Shown piece after piece: positions 8,846-16,986 of a stretch of DNA of 64,000 nt. The DNA is from Sphingobacteriales bacterium. Lineage in GTDB: Bacteria; Bacteroidota; Bacteroidia; Chitinophagales; UBA2359. Under the pieces are notes generated by a model. The model did not search any database and had not been told where the DNA came from. It saw nothing but the letters and a program-made list of their open reading frames with translations. The stretch is from assembly GCA_016700115.1 (NCBI GenBank), contig CP064999.1, positions 3,038,001 to 3,102,000 on the forward strand, given 5' to 3'. The translations under genes and the position numbers were made by a program. Position 1 is the stretch's first letter. Each line of letters starts with the position of its first letter.

Positions 8846-9690
8846 TCAAAACGATGAATCAATTTTTCGGTGATTTCCCATAATTGTTTCCTTAGGTCCT
8901 CATTAAATGCCCTTGAATCCGGTTTTCTCACCTTGCATTTGTCGAAGTAATGTCCCGTGATATTTGAAACTTCAGGAGATTCTGCTAAAAAAACACTTGT
9001 TTTAGCTCCTTCTTCGACAGTAATACCCATAGCTGAAACTAAGAGTTTCCAAACAATAGCATGAATAGCGTTCATCGTTTTTTTGGTGCCTATATCTGTT
9101 TTTACCCTTCCGGGATGAAGACAATTCACGGTGATTTTTGTGTCTTTTAATCGTTCGGCAAGCTCAAAAGTAAACAACACATTACACAATTTGCTTTGTG
9201 CATAAGCGCTCAAAATAAAATAACCTTTGTTTTTTGTAAAACTTTCAAAATCAAGGGAAGCGCGATAATGTGAACCGGAAGACACATTAATAATCCGTCC
9301 GTTACCGGCTTTTTTTATCAAATCGAGAAGCTGAACAGTTAAAATATGATATGCAAAATGATTGAGGGCTATGGTTTGTTCAATTCCATCTTCGGTCAGT
9401 TTAAAGTCTGAAAACGTGCCTCCGGCATTGTTGATTAAAACATCAATTTTCTCAACCATTGTCCTTATTTTAAAGACTACATCCTTGATTGATGATTGTT
9501 TGGAGAGGTCACATAAAGCATATTCAATTTTTTGATTTCCGGTTTCTTTGTGTATGAGTTCAACCGCCTCTTTAGCTTTTATTTCATTACGGCATATTAT
9601 AATTACATGCCAGTTTTTGGCTGCTAATGCCTTAGCAGTTGAAAATCCTATTCCATCGTTGCCTCCTGTAATGATGACTGTTTTTTCCAT
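8842..9690 (-). CDS. Short-chain dehydrogenase/reductase (retinol-dehydrogenase-like)
   Basis: NAD(P)-dependent oxidoreductase of the classical SDR type, cytoplasmic. The Rossmann glycine motif TGGNDGIG follows the start, NNAG is in place, and the catalytic residues sit in NVSSGSHYRAS and SAYAQSKLCN (YxxxK). The C-terminal part with HPGRVKTDIG resembles the RDH13/14-like clade. I chose ATG 9690 (MEKTVIITGG); the 12-residue upstream extension lacks family character. The substrate is unknown. It is the last gene in a minus-strand group after the CDF transporter. Confidence 0.88.
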   Translation of the reverse strand: MEKTVIITGGNDGIGFSTAKALAAKNWHVIIICRNEIKAKEAVELIHKETGNQKIEYALCDLSKQSSIKDVVFKIRTMVEKIDVLINNAGGTFSDFKLTEDGIEQTIALNHFAYHILTVQLLDLIKKAGNGRIINVSSGSHYRASLDFESFTKNKGYFILSAYAQSKLCNVLFTFELAERLKDTKITVNCLHPGRVKTDIGTKKTMNAIHAIVWKLLVSAMGITVEEGAKTSVFLAESPEVSNITGHYFDKCKVRKPDSRAFNEDLRKQLWEITEKLIHRFD

Positions 9691-9756
9691 TTGGTAAAAA
9701 TAATGCTCTCGTAAATATGGTTGCAAGTTTTCTTAGTAAATCTTCCTGTAATTTTT

Positions 9757-10752
9757 TCAGGTTTTCCAGTATTGATAACCGTGTTTTTGATTGAGCAAAA
9801 CGTTTTCAGGAACCCATTCTATTTCACACTCAAAGGGATGTTTTCGCTCCGGACAATTTTTGATTAAACAAAGCCTGCATGCTTCAGGGATACAAGGGTC
9901 AATATGGATAAAACATTCGACGTTTGCATTAAAACTCTCAGAAAGCAGCTTTTCGAATTTATCAATCTCTTCGTGAGCCTGACTGATAGTGAAATACCAG
10001 GGAATGGTCAGATGACAATCAATATGTAACCTTGCCCCATACCGGATAATTCGCAAATTATGAATATCAATCCAATTTTCTGTTTTACCTGTTTTTAACA
10101 CATTGATCACTTTCAGATTCAATTCGTCATCAGCTTCATCCATAATTCCCCCAATTGAATGTCGCATTACTTTGAAACCCGTAAAAGCAATTAATCCTCC
10201 AAAAAGCATCGCCACAATATTGTCCAACCAGTTAAGCCCTGTAAAATAAATAACAGCAATTCCAAGAACTAAGCCGGCGCTGGAATATGCGTCAGATTTC
10301 AGGTGTTTTCCATCGGCAACCATGGTCAATGATCCGGTTTTAACTCCTCTCAGCTCTAAGGTCCAACCCATCATATAATTTATGCCACCGGCAAAAGCAG
10401 TCAGTATCAATCCTAAATCAATGCTGCTTAACTCATTAGGTGTAAATAAATTATACACCGATTTTCCGCAAATCAACAATCCGGCAAAGAAAATAAGCAA
10501 TCCTTCAAACGCTGCAGATAAAAACTCTACTTTTCCATGTCCGTAGGGATGGTTCTTATCTTTGGGCGTATTAGCTAAAATAAGGCTATACAGGGCAACA
10601 ATTCCGGCTACTACATTGATAATAGATTCTAAAGCATCGGTTAAGATGGCATTTGAACCGGTTTTTTGAAAAGCATAAAATTTTAACACTAATAAAGTAA
10701 TGCCTACTCCAACAGTAAGGAATTGAATTCGGATATTTGTGGATGCGCTCAT
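9757..10752 (-). CDS. Cation diffusion facilitator (CDF) family transporter
   Basis: Inner-membrane divalent metal/H+ antiporter, probably exporting Zn2+, Fe2+ or similar. 331 residues with six predicted membrane helices. Metal-site residues are visible in LTDALESI and in ADGKHLKSDAYSS (HxxxD pair). NHPYGHGKVEF is the typical loop between helices 2 and 3. The C-terminal cytoplasmic domain is followed by a cysteine-rich tail (CIPEACRLCLIKNC) that could bind an extra metal or sense it; this tail is not part of the core family. The gene is 57 bp from thrC and may share its transcript. Confidence 0.9.
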   Translation of the reverse strand: MSASTNIRIQFLTVGVGITLLVLKFYAFQKTGSNAILTDALESIINVVAGIVALYSLILANTPKDKNHPYGHGKVEFLSAAFEGLLIFFAGLLICGKSVYNLFTPNELSSIDLGLILTAFAGGINYMMGWTLELRGVKTGSLTMVADGKHLKSDAYSSAGLVLGIAVIYFTGLNWLDNIVAMLFGGLIAFTGFKVMRHSIGGIMDEADDELNLKVINVLKTGKTENWIDIHNLRIIRYGARLHIDCHLTIPWYFTISQAHEEIDKFEKLLSESFNANVECFIHIDPCIPEACRLCLIKNCPERKHPFECEIEWVPENVLLNQKHGYQYWKT

Positions 10753-10808
10753 TTGTTTTTAACGCTTATAGCAGGCACAAAAATGGTTAGACCACACAAC
10801 ATAAAACC

Positions 10809-12125
10809 CTAAGCCTTTTTAACCAATGACATCAAATAGGCTTTAAAATCTTCAAACCCTGCGCTCAATTGTTTTGCTTTTTTAGGTAAGTCCAAAAGTT
10901 TGGCCAGATTTTCTGGAACAGGTATCTTTTTTTGGATAACCGGTTCCACTATGTCTAAAAATTTTGAGGGATGGGCGGTAGCTAAAAAAATACAGGTAGC
11001 ATCCGAATTAGGATGTTCCTGAAAATATTTCAAAGCCCCTAAACAGGCAACTGCTGTATGCGGGCAAATCGTGTAATTGTATTTTTGGTAAATCTCACCA
11101 ATATTAAGAAGGGTTTCCTGATCTGTAAAAGTATAAGCGGTAATCAGACTTCTGATTTGATGAATATCGCCTTCAAACAAATCAAGGATTCGAAGAAAAT
11201 TGCTGGGATTTCCCACATCCATTGCATTGGAATAGGTTTGCACCGAAGGACGGGGTTCATACAAACCTGATTGGTGATATTGGGTAAACACATCATTGGC
11301 ATTGTTGGCAGCAATAAAATGTTGGATGGGGAGTCCCATTTTCCAAGCCAGAAGTCCTGCAGTCAAGTTGCCAAAGTTTCCACTCGGAACAGAAAACATA
11401 ACCGGAGCGCCTTCATTTTTTACCTGAGCCCAAGCATTCAGATAGTAAAAGGCTTGAGGTATCAGCCTTGCCAGATTGATGGAATTGGCAGACGACAAAT
11501 TTAATACCGACAATAATTCATCATCTAAAAATGCAGTTTTTACTAATCGTTGGCAATCGTCAAAAGTGCCGTCTATCTCTAAGGCGGTAATATTGTTGCC
11601 CAATGTGGTTAGTTGCTGTTCCTGCAATTGGCTGACTTTACCGGAAGGATACAAAATAATAACTTCTATGCCGGGGGTTTTTAAAAAACCTTGAGCCACT
11701 GCTCCTCCGGTATCCCCCGAAGTTGCAACCAGAATATATTGTGTTTTGGAAGATTGTTGAACATAGTAACCCATAACCTTTGCCATGAACCGCGCACCAA
11801 AGTCTTTAAAAGCGTGTGAAGGTCCATGAAATAACTCCAGGCAACGGAGTTGTTTGGTCAGTTGAACAACCGGTGCGGGGAAATTAATAGCATCCCCGAC
11901 AATTTTTTTTAAAACATCAGGAGGAAGACTGTCCTGCAACAGGGTGCGGGCAATTTGAAAAGACATTTCAGGAAAGGAAAGTCCGGATATTTCGTCCCAA
12001 AACTCGAAGGGCATTTTCGGAATGGTTTCGGGCATATAAAGGCCATTGTCGGGCGGCAACCCCTGCATCACGACAGTTTCAAAATTAGTTGGGGCTGCTT
12101 GACGCTTCGTGCTATAAAAGAGCAT
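10809..12125 (-). CDS. thrC: Threonine synthase
   Basis: PLP enzyme that converts O-phosphohomoserine to threonine. 438 residues. The PLP lysine is K107 in HGPSHAFKDFGARF. ATSGDTGGAVAQGF is the phosphate-binding loop, and VPSGNFGN is also conserved. The N-terminal MLFYSTKRQAAPTNF is the classic fold-type II threonine synthase start. No thrA or thrB lies next to it here, so the pathway is not clustered. Confidence 0.95.
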   Translation of the reverse strand: MLFYSTKRQAAPTNFETVVMQGLPPDNGLYMPETIPKMPFEFWDEISGLSFPEMSFQIARTLLQDSLPPDVLKKIVGDAINFPAPVVQLTKQLRCLELFHGPSHAFKDFGARFMAKVMGYYVQQSSKTQYILVATSGDTGGAVAQGFLKTPGIEVIILYPSGKVSQLQEQQLTTLGNNITALEIDGTFDDCQRLVKTAFLDDELLSVLNLSSANSINLARLIPQAFYYLNAWAQVKNEGAPVMFSVPSGNFGNLTAGLLAWKMGLPIQHFIAANNANDVFTQYHQSGLYEPRPSVQTYSNAMDVGNPSNFLRILDLFEGDIHQIRSLITAYTFTDQETLLNIGEIYQKYNYTICPHTAVACLGALKYFQEHPNSDATCIFLATAHPSKFLDIVEPVIQKKIPVPENLAKLLDLPKKAKQLSAGFEDFKAYLMSLVKKA

Positions 12126-12187
12126 TTTCAGGAATTGGTAATAAAATATTAAGTAGAAGAATCAAATGGCAAGTAAAAGACAGAGGT

Positions 12188-13813
12188 TTATGGATTGATG
12201 ACCTCTACAGAAATATTGCCAACTTCTCCGTTGTTCCAGGTAACCGTAATGGAATTGGTGTTTTGACCTGCAACAATAGTGCCATTGCCGGAAGTTATGG
12301 TCCATTCGTATTCAAAACCCGGAACATCTTCCACCGAATAAACATATTCAGTAGAACCATCATTACAAACGATACTTTCACCCGATATTTGCGGGTCTGG
12401 TACTTCTTTAAACAGAAGGTTAACTGAGTTGGACACTGCAAAACAAGAAGGATTTTTAATGACCCTTACTGTATAAACTCCTGTTTCTGTAGCTAAATAA
12501 GAAGAGTTGGTAGCTCCGGAAATGTCAGATCCATTTAACAGCCATTGATAAGTAAATCCCTGACCGGTTAAAGCCTCAAGGAGGTAATTATCGCCTTCAC
12601 AGAGGGTTTCCGTGGGTGAAGCTGTTGTAATTTTAGATAAAGGTGCGCAGTTTGTTGACTGAACGCGGTAAATAGTGCCAGACATAAGGGCTGCTACATA
12701 AAGCTCGCCGAGGTAATCAGTGCCAAAAGTGCTGATCTGAAAGTTTGCCTCATCCAAAACCATGGTAAAACTAAAAGGAGAAACATTGGGAGGATCTACA
12801 TTTGCTACCCAAAATTTACCAGAACAATAATCGGCAAAAACATAGCTTCCGTGCATATCACCAAACTGAACTCCACGATAAACAAAACCACCGGTGATAG
12901 AACAACCGCTGCCACTGGCATTGTCGCTTGGGTAAGTTAAAACAGGGAATGTATAAGTGAGATTGATATTGCAACTTCCGGAACTATACACTGTGTTTCC
13001 TTCATAACATTTCCATCCATAATTGATTCCTGCGCTGTTAGCAGGCACATAATCTATTTCTTCCCAACCATCCTGTCCTACATCTCCAATCCATAAACTG
13101 CCGTTCAACGGGTCAAAACTGAACCTCCATGGGTTGCGAAGTCCGATAGCCCAAATTTCACTCAGATATCCCGAAACTCCTACATAGGGGTTAGTTGGCG
13201 GAACGACAAACGGGCTTCCACCATCTACGTCAATCCGAAGCATTTTACCCAATCTTGTCATGGTATTTTGTGCATATCCCTGCGGATCACCTCCGCTTCC
13301 ACCATCTCCAAAACCGAGGTAAAGATATCCATCCGGTCCAAACTCCATATTCCCTCCATTATGGTTGGAATAAGGCTGGGAAACCGTCATAATTTGAAAT
13401 GCGCTGGAAGGATTGGCAATATTGGGGTCGCCTGTACTACGGGTATAACGCATGACATAACTGGTATTGCAGTCAGTCCCGTTCGTGTAGTTTACGTAAA
13501 AATAACCGTTTGTGGCATAGTTGGGGTGAAATGCTAAACCCAATAAACCACACTCATTGCCGCTTTGATTGACTAAACTTGTTATATCGAGAAAAGGAGT
13601 AGTAAGTTTTACGCCATTCATGTCTGTGATATAAATAATCCCCCTTTGTTGAACAATAAACATTCTGTTATCTCCACAATTTTCAATACATACCGGTCGG
13701 GAATATCCGGTTGAAAAAGTGGCAAGGGTTAGTCCGGTAGGTTGTGCAAAAACAGAATTCAGACTGCAAAAAACAGAAAATAATAAAAGCAGGGAGAATC
13801 TTAAATACAGCAT
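12188..13813 (-). CDS. Secreted PQQ-type sugar (glucose/sorbosone) dehydrogenase with Ig/PKD-like C-terminus
   Basis: 541 residues from ATG 13813 (MLYLRFSLLLLFSVFCSLNSVFAQ, a clear signal peptide); the frame is open upstream to 13954 but that part is not protein-like. The beta-propeller spans about residues 25-400, with the active-site motif HNGGNMEFGPDGYLYLGFGDGG and LRNPWRFSFDP. An Ig-like segment (ETLCEGDNYLLEALTG) and a PKD-like domain (VYSVEDVPGFEYEWTITSG) follow. The protein stops directly after this domain and shows no obvious type IX secretion sorting sequence. Another large secreted protein here (46002-49043) ends in the same kind of domain. Confidence 0.85.
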   Translation of the reverse strand: MLYLRFSLLLLFSVFCSLNSVFAQPTGLTLATFSTGYSRPVCIENCGDNRMFIVQQRGIIYITDMNGVKLTTPFLDITSLVNQSGNECGLLGLAFHPNYATNGYFYVNYTNGTDCNTSYVMRYTRSTGDPNIANPSSAFQIMTVSQPYSNHNGGNMEFGPDGYLYLGFGDGGSGGDPQGYAQNTMTRLGKMLRIDVDGGSPFVVPPTNPYVGVSGYLSEIWAIGLRNPWRFSFDPLNGSLWIGDVGQDGWEEIDYVPANSAGINYGWKCYEGNTVYSSGSCNINLTYTFPVLTYPSDNASGSGCSITGGFVYRGVQFGDMHGSYVFADYCSGKFWVANVDPPNVSPFSFTMVLDEANFQISTFGTDYLGELYVAALMSGTIYRVQSTNCAPLSKITTASPTETLCEGDNYLLEALTGQGFTYQWLLNGSDISGATNSSYLATETGVYTVRVIKNPSCFAVSNSVNLLFKEVPDPQISGESIVCNDGSTEYVYSVEDVPGFEYEWTITSGNGTIVAGQNTNSITVTWNNGEVGNISVEVINP

Positions 13814-14039
13814 GACAATGTAATATGGTGTGTGATGGTGAAAAAATTGTAGATTTACCAATGTGTAAAGATGCTGTTTTTTGATGAAATTTTTTTCTTC
13901 TGAAGCGTTGTTGCAGGATTTTTTTTCAGAGACCGGATTTAACGGAATAAACATGGGCTACCTTTGCAAGCAAAATTTTGGTTTGAGTTGCTCTAAATTA
14001 AAGTTTTAGTGCTTGTTTTTCAGAATTTGCTGACAGCTT

Positions 14040-14912
14040 ATGATAGCTCTGTTTTTTTCGGTTACTTGTTCCACGTTGATATTTGTGTTGTTGAAAATTT
14101 ACGGCAACCATCGTATTGATAGTTTTCAGGCAATAGTAGCAAATTATTTTGCTTGTGTGGGTATGGGAATATTAACCGCAGGAAACAACCTGATGCCGGA
14201 AACCGGATTACAGGGAAAGGCAGGTTTGTATTGGTTGCCTTTGGCTTTGTTGCTTGGCAGTGTTTTTATTGTAGGATTTCGTTTGGTGGCCTTAACTATT
14301 TTGCAAAACGGAGTAGCAGTGGCATCTGTTGCCGGTAAAACATCCTTGGTTTTACCGGTTGTGGCCGCCTTTTTTTTATATGGCGATACGTTTTCATTGT
14401 TTAAGATTTTTGGAGTTGTTCTTGCAGTAATTGCAGTTTTGCTAACCTCAGTGAAACAAACCCTGCCCGCTCAAAAACTGGGGCATCGGGAATTGTTGTT
14501 GCCGGCTTCTGTTTTTTTGTTGAGTGGGCTGGGAGAAATTATCCTCAACTTTGCACAGGTTCATTATCTGAACGAAGATCTGTTTCACCTGTTTACCACC
14601 ATAACCTTTGGAATGGCAGGTGTTTGGGGGACTTTGTACCTCTTTTATAAACGCTCCCGTCCAAAATTACTAACCATTTTTGCCGGTGTAGTTTTAGGTA
14701 TTCCCAATTATTTTTCGATTTACTTTTTGTTGCAAGCCTTACATACAACAGGTTGGCAAAGCTCCGTTTTGTTTCCGGTCAATAATATGGCAACTGTAGG
14801 GCTTTCTGCTTTGATTGCCTGGAGTTTGTTTAGAGAAAAACTCTCTTTCATCAATCTGACCGGAATCTTGTTAGCAATTTTAGCAATTGGCATGTTCCTC
14901 ATTAAAAATTGA
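14040..14912 (+). CDS. DMT/EamA-type membrane transporter
   Basis: 290 residues arranged as about ten hydrophobic helices, the layout of drug/metabolite exporters, with two repeated halves. Examples are TLIFVLLKIYGNHRIDSFQAI in the first helix region and SALIAWSLFREKLSFINLTGI near the C-terminus, a typical EamA ending. The substrate cannot be inferred. A weak A/T hairpin (AAAAATTG...CAATTTTTTT, 14904-14931) follows the stop. It stands alone between the divergent sugar dehydrogenase gene and the DUF1801 gene. Confidence 0.82.
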   Translation: MIALFFSVTCSTLIFVLLKIYGNHRIDSFQAIVANYFACVGMGILTAGNNLMPETGLQGKAGLYWLPLALLLGSVFIVGFRLVALTILQNGVAVASVAGKTSLVLPVVAAFFLYGDTFSLFKIFGVVLAVIAVLLTSVKQTLPAQKLGHRELLLPASVFLLSGLGEIILNFAQVHYLNEDLFHLFTTITFGMAGVWGTLYLFYKRSRPKLLTIFAGVVLGIPNYFSIYFLLQALHTTGWQSSVLFPVNNMATVGLSALIAWSLFREKLSFINLTGILLAILAIGMFLIKN

Positions 14913-15024
14913 TCAGATTAAACAATTTTTTTCCATTAGCTTTGTACAAGAAAATATCTGTTAAGGAATATTTGAAATTTAAACCAACGATTTTGGACTA
15001 TTAAAGAGATAAAATGGGCAACAA

Positions 15025-15417
15025 ATGAACCCTGAAATCACTAAATATAACGAACAACAATCAATTATAGACAAAGAAATTTGTAACTTGCTTGCTAATA
15101 CTATTTGTAAGGAGCTTCAGGATGCTGAACATAAAATCTGGCATGCACATCCTGTTTGGTTTATAAATGGAAATCCTATAGTGGGTTACAGTAAACTGAA
15201 AGACTGTATTCGATTGCTTTTTTGGAGCGGTCAGTCTTTTGAAGAGGAAAAACTACAGAAAGAAGGGAAGTTTAAAGCAGCAGAAATACGCTATACTTCG
15301 GTAAGCCAAATCAATCTGACCGACCTCAATAAATGGTTAAAAAAGGCGCGAACAATTCAATGGGATTATAAAAATATTGTGAAACGCAAAGGGCAATTAG
15401 AAAAACTTTTTAAATGA
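15025..15417 (+). CDS. DUF1801 domain protein
   Basis: 130-residue small cytoplasmic protein with the DUF1801 hallmark AEHKIWHAHPVWFINGNPIVGYSKLKD and RLLFWSGQSF. The fold is YdhG/CyaY-like, and the biochemical role is unknown. The stop overlaps the start of the DUF2200 gene by 4 bp (ATGA), so the two are translationally coupled. Confidence 0.8.
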   Translation: MNPEITKYNEQQSIIDKEICNLLANTICKELQDAEHKIWHAHPVWFINGNPIVGYSKLKDCIRLLFWSGQSFEEEKLQKEGKFKAAEIRYTSVSQINLTDLNKWLKKARTIQWDYKNIVKRKGQLEKLFK

Positions 15418-15779
15418 AAACAACACCCGAACACGATCAGCGAATAGCAAAAATGATTTTTGCCTCTGTTTTTCCACATTATGTTACAAAAGTGGAGAGC
15501 AAAGGAAGAACATTAGAAGAATTATATCAGGTGATTGAGTGGTTGACCGGCTTTGACCGGAAAATGCTACAAGAACAAATTGACCAAAAGGTAACTTTTG
15601 AAACCTTTTTTAAGAACGCACAACTAAATCCCAATGCACATTTGATAACAGGGGTAATCTGTGGTTACAGAATTGAAGAAATCACAAATCCATTGACGAA
15701 ACAGGCAAGGTATTTAGACAAACTGATTGACGAGTTAGCCAAAGGACGCAAGATGGAAAAGATTTTGCGAAAAGGGTAA
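15414..15779 (+). CDS. DUF2200 family protein
   Basis: 121 residues. It begins with the family signature MKTTPEHDQRIAKMIFASV and continues FPHYVTKVESKGRTLEEL and QVIEWLTGFD. Function is unknown. The start codon lies inside the DUF1801 stop, indicating one operon. After this gene the sequence enters the repeat-bounded insertion at 15950. Confidence 0.82.
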   Translation: MKTTPEHDQRIAKMIFASVFPHYVTKVESKGRTLEELYQVIEWLTGFDRKMLQEQIDQKVTFETFFKNAQLNPNAHLITGVICGYRIEEITNPLTKQARYLDKLIDELAKGRKMEKILRKG

Positions 15780-15949
15780 TTTGAAAAACCCGGGCATGTG
15801 AATTTTTCATTTGTGGGTTGACTTTTTTCATTCAACTCCACAGATTGAAACAATAGCATAACAAAACACAAGTTGGCATTAATTTCAAATGAAACCATTC
15901 TCAATTGTTTAGATACTCCATACGCAATCTGATTTGATTCATTCATTCA

Positions 15950-16224
15950 ACGTGAGGTTGGAAATAGAATCCTTATTTTATCGGGTTTTTGGTATTGTTA
16001 AGCCGCAAATCGAAAGGCGTAAGAGATTGAAACCTTATTACCTTAGTAAAAACACGAAAACAAGCCGTTCTGCAAACCTTATTACCTTCTTGAACATCCC
16101 GAAATCGTCCGATGAATAAGATAATAAGGTCTGAACGACTAATTCTTGCCCGATTACTTAGGTAATAAGGTTTGTTTCACTTTTAGTTTTTTTGATTTTG
16201 CCTGATTTAATTCCAACCTCACGT
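15950..16224. repeat. MITE-like element, copy A (275 bp)
   Basis: Perfect 14-bp terminal inverted repeats: ACGTGAGGTTGGAA at 15950-15963 and TTCCAACCTCACGT at 16211-16224. An inner near-perfect inverted pair (AAACCTTATTACCTTAG from 16030 against CTTAGGTAATAAGGTTT ending near 16170) could form a long hairpin. It contains two direct copies of AAACCTTATTACCTT (16030-16044, 16074-16088), and the 44-bp interval between them is absent from copy B. Confidence 0.8.
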
Positions 16225-16283
16225 AAATAACTGTCATTTTGGCAGAAATCACCCCGGTTTATGACTTGTTTTTTTGTCAAAAC

Positions 16284-16682
16284 GACTTAGCGAAAGATTT
16301 GGACGACTTAGCGAAAGATTTGGACGACTTAGCGAAAGATTTGGACGACTTAGCGAAAGATTTGGACGACTTAGCGAAAGATTTGGACGACTTAGCGAAA
16401 GATTTGGATGACTTAGCGAAAGATTTGGACGACTTAGCGAAAGATTTGGACGACTTAGCGAAAGATTTGGACGACTTAGCGAAAGATTTGGACGACTTAG
16501 CGAAAGATTTGGACGACTTAGCGAAAGATTTGGACGACTTAGCGAAAGATTTGGATGACTTAGCGAAAGATTTGGACGACTTAGCGAAAGATTTGGACGA
16601 CTTAGCGAAAGATTTGGACGACTTAGCGAAAGATTTGGACGACTTAGCGAAAGATTTGGACGACTTAGCGAAAGATTTGGAT
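16284..16682 (+). repeat. Tandem array: 19 units of 21 bp encoding a coiled-coil heptad
   Basis: Nineteen head-to-tail copies of a 21-bp unit are identical except for a silent C-to-T change at the last base of units 6, 13 and 19 (16409, 16556, 16682). In the plus frame each unit reads D-L-A-K-D-L-D. The leucines alternate 4-3, an ideal coiled-coil heptad. The frame extends from a TTG at 16239 to a triple stop (TAATAATAA) at 16698, but it contains no ATG or GTG start, so translation is unproven. A 21-bp period is also two DNA helical turns, so a protein-binding array is an alternative. Confidence 0.9.
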
Positions 16683-16710
16683 GACTTATACGGATTGTAA
16701 TAATAAAATA

Positions 16711-16941
16711 ACGTGAGGTTGGAAATAGAATCCTTATTTTATCGGGTTGTTGGTATTGTTAAGCGGCAAATCGAAAGGCGTAAGAGATTGAAACCTTATT
16801 ACCTTCTTGAACATCCTGAAATCGTCCGATGAATAAGATAATAAGGTCTGAACGACTAATTCTTACCCGGTTACTAAGGTAATAAGGTTTCTTTCCCTTT
16901 TAGTTTTTTTGATTTTGCCTGATTTAATTCCAACCTCACGT
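16711..16941. repeat. MITE-like element, copy B (231 bp)
   Basis: It has the same 14-bp terminal inverted repeats as copy A (16711-16724 and 16928-16941) and near-identical internal sequence. It lacks exactly the 44 bp lying between two 15-bp direct repeats in copy A, as slippage or recombination between them would give. The inner inverted repeat (AAACCTTATTACCTT / AAGGTAATAAGGTTT) is perfect here. Confidence 0.8.
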
Positions 16942-16986
16942 TCATTCAGATATTGAGGCGCTTTCAAAATTGATTTTAAAGACCAA

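Larger units (their letters stand above)
15950..16941. mobile_element. Composite MITE-like unit carrying a 21-bp tandem repeat
   Basis: Two related inverted-repeat elements (15950-16224 and 16711-16941), in the same orientation, bracket a minisatellite. The outer boundary is a perfect 7-bp direct repeat, TCATTCA at 15943-15949 and 16942-16948, while the inner element boundaries show no such duplication. This pattern is expected if the ~1-kb unit moved as a whole, as a compound transposon does. No transposase is encoded, so mobility would need help in trans. The left flank is itself repetitive (ATTC repeats), which weakens the target-duplication argument slightly. Confidence 0.65.

Noticed and set aside
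13814..13954. N-terminal extension of the sugar dehydrogenase frame
   Set aside because: The signal peptide begins at 13813; upstream residues are not protein-like.
16284..16682. Tandem array considered as a CRISPR
   Set aside because: The 21-bp units are directly adjacent, with no unique spacers and no cas genes.
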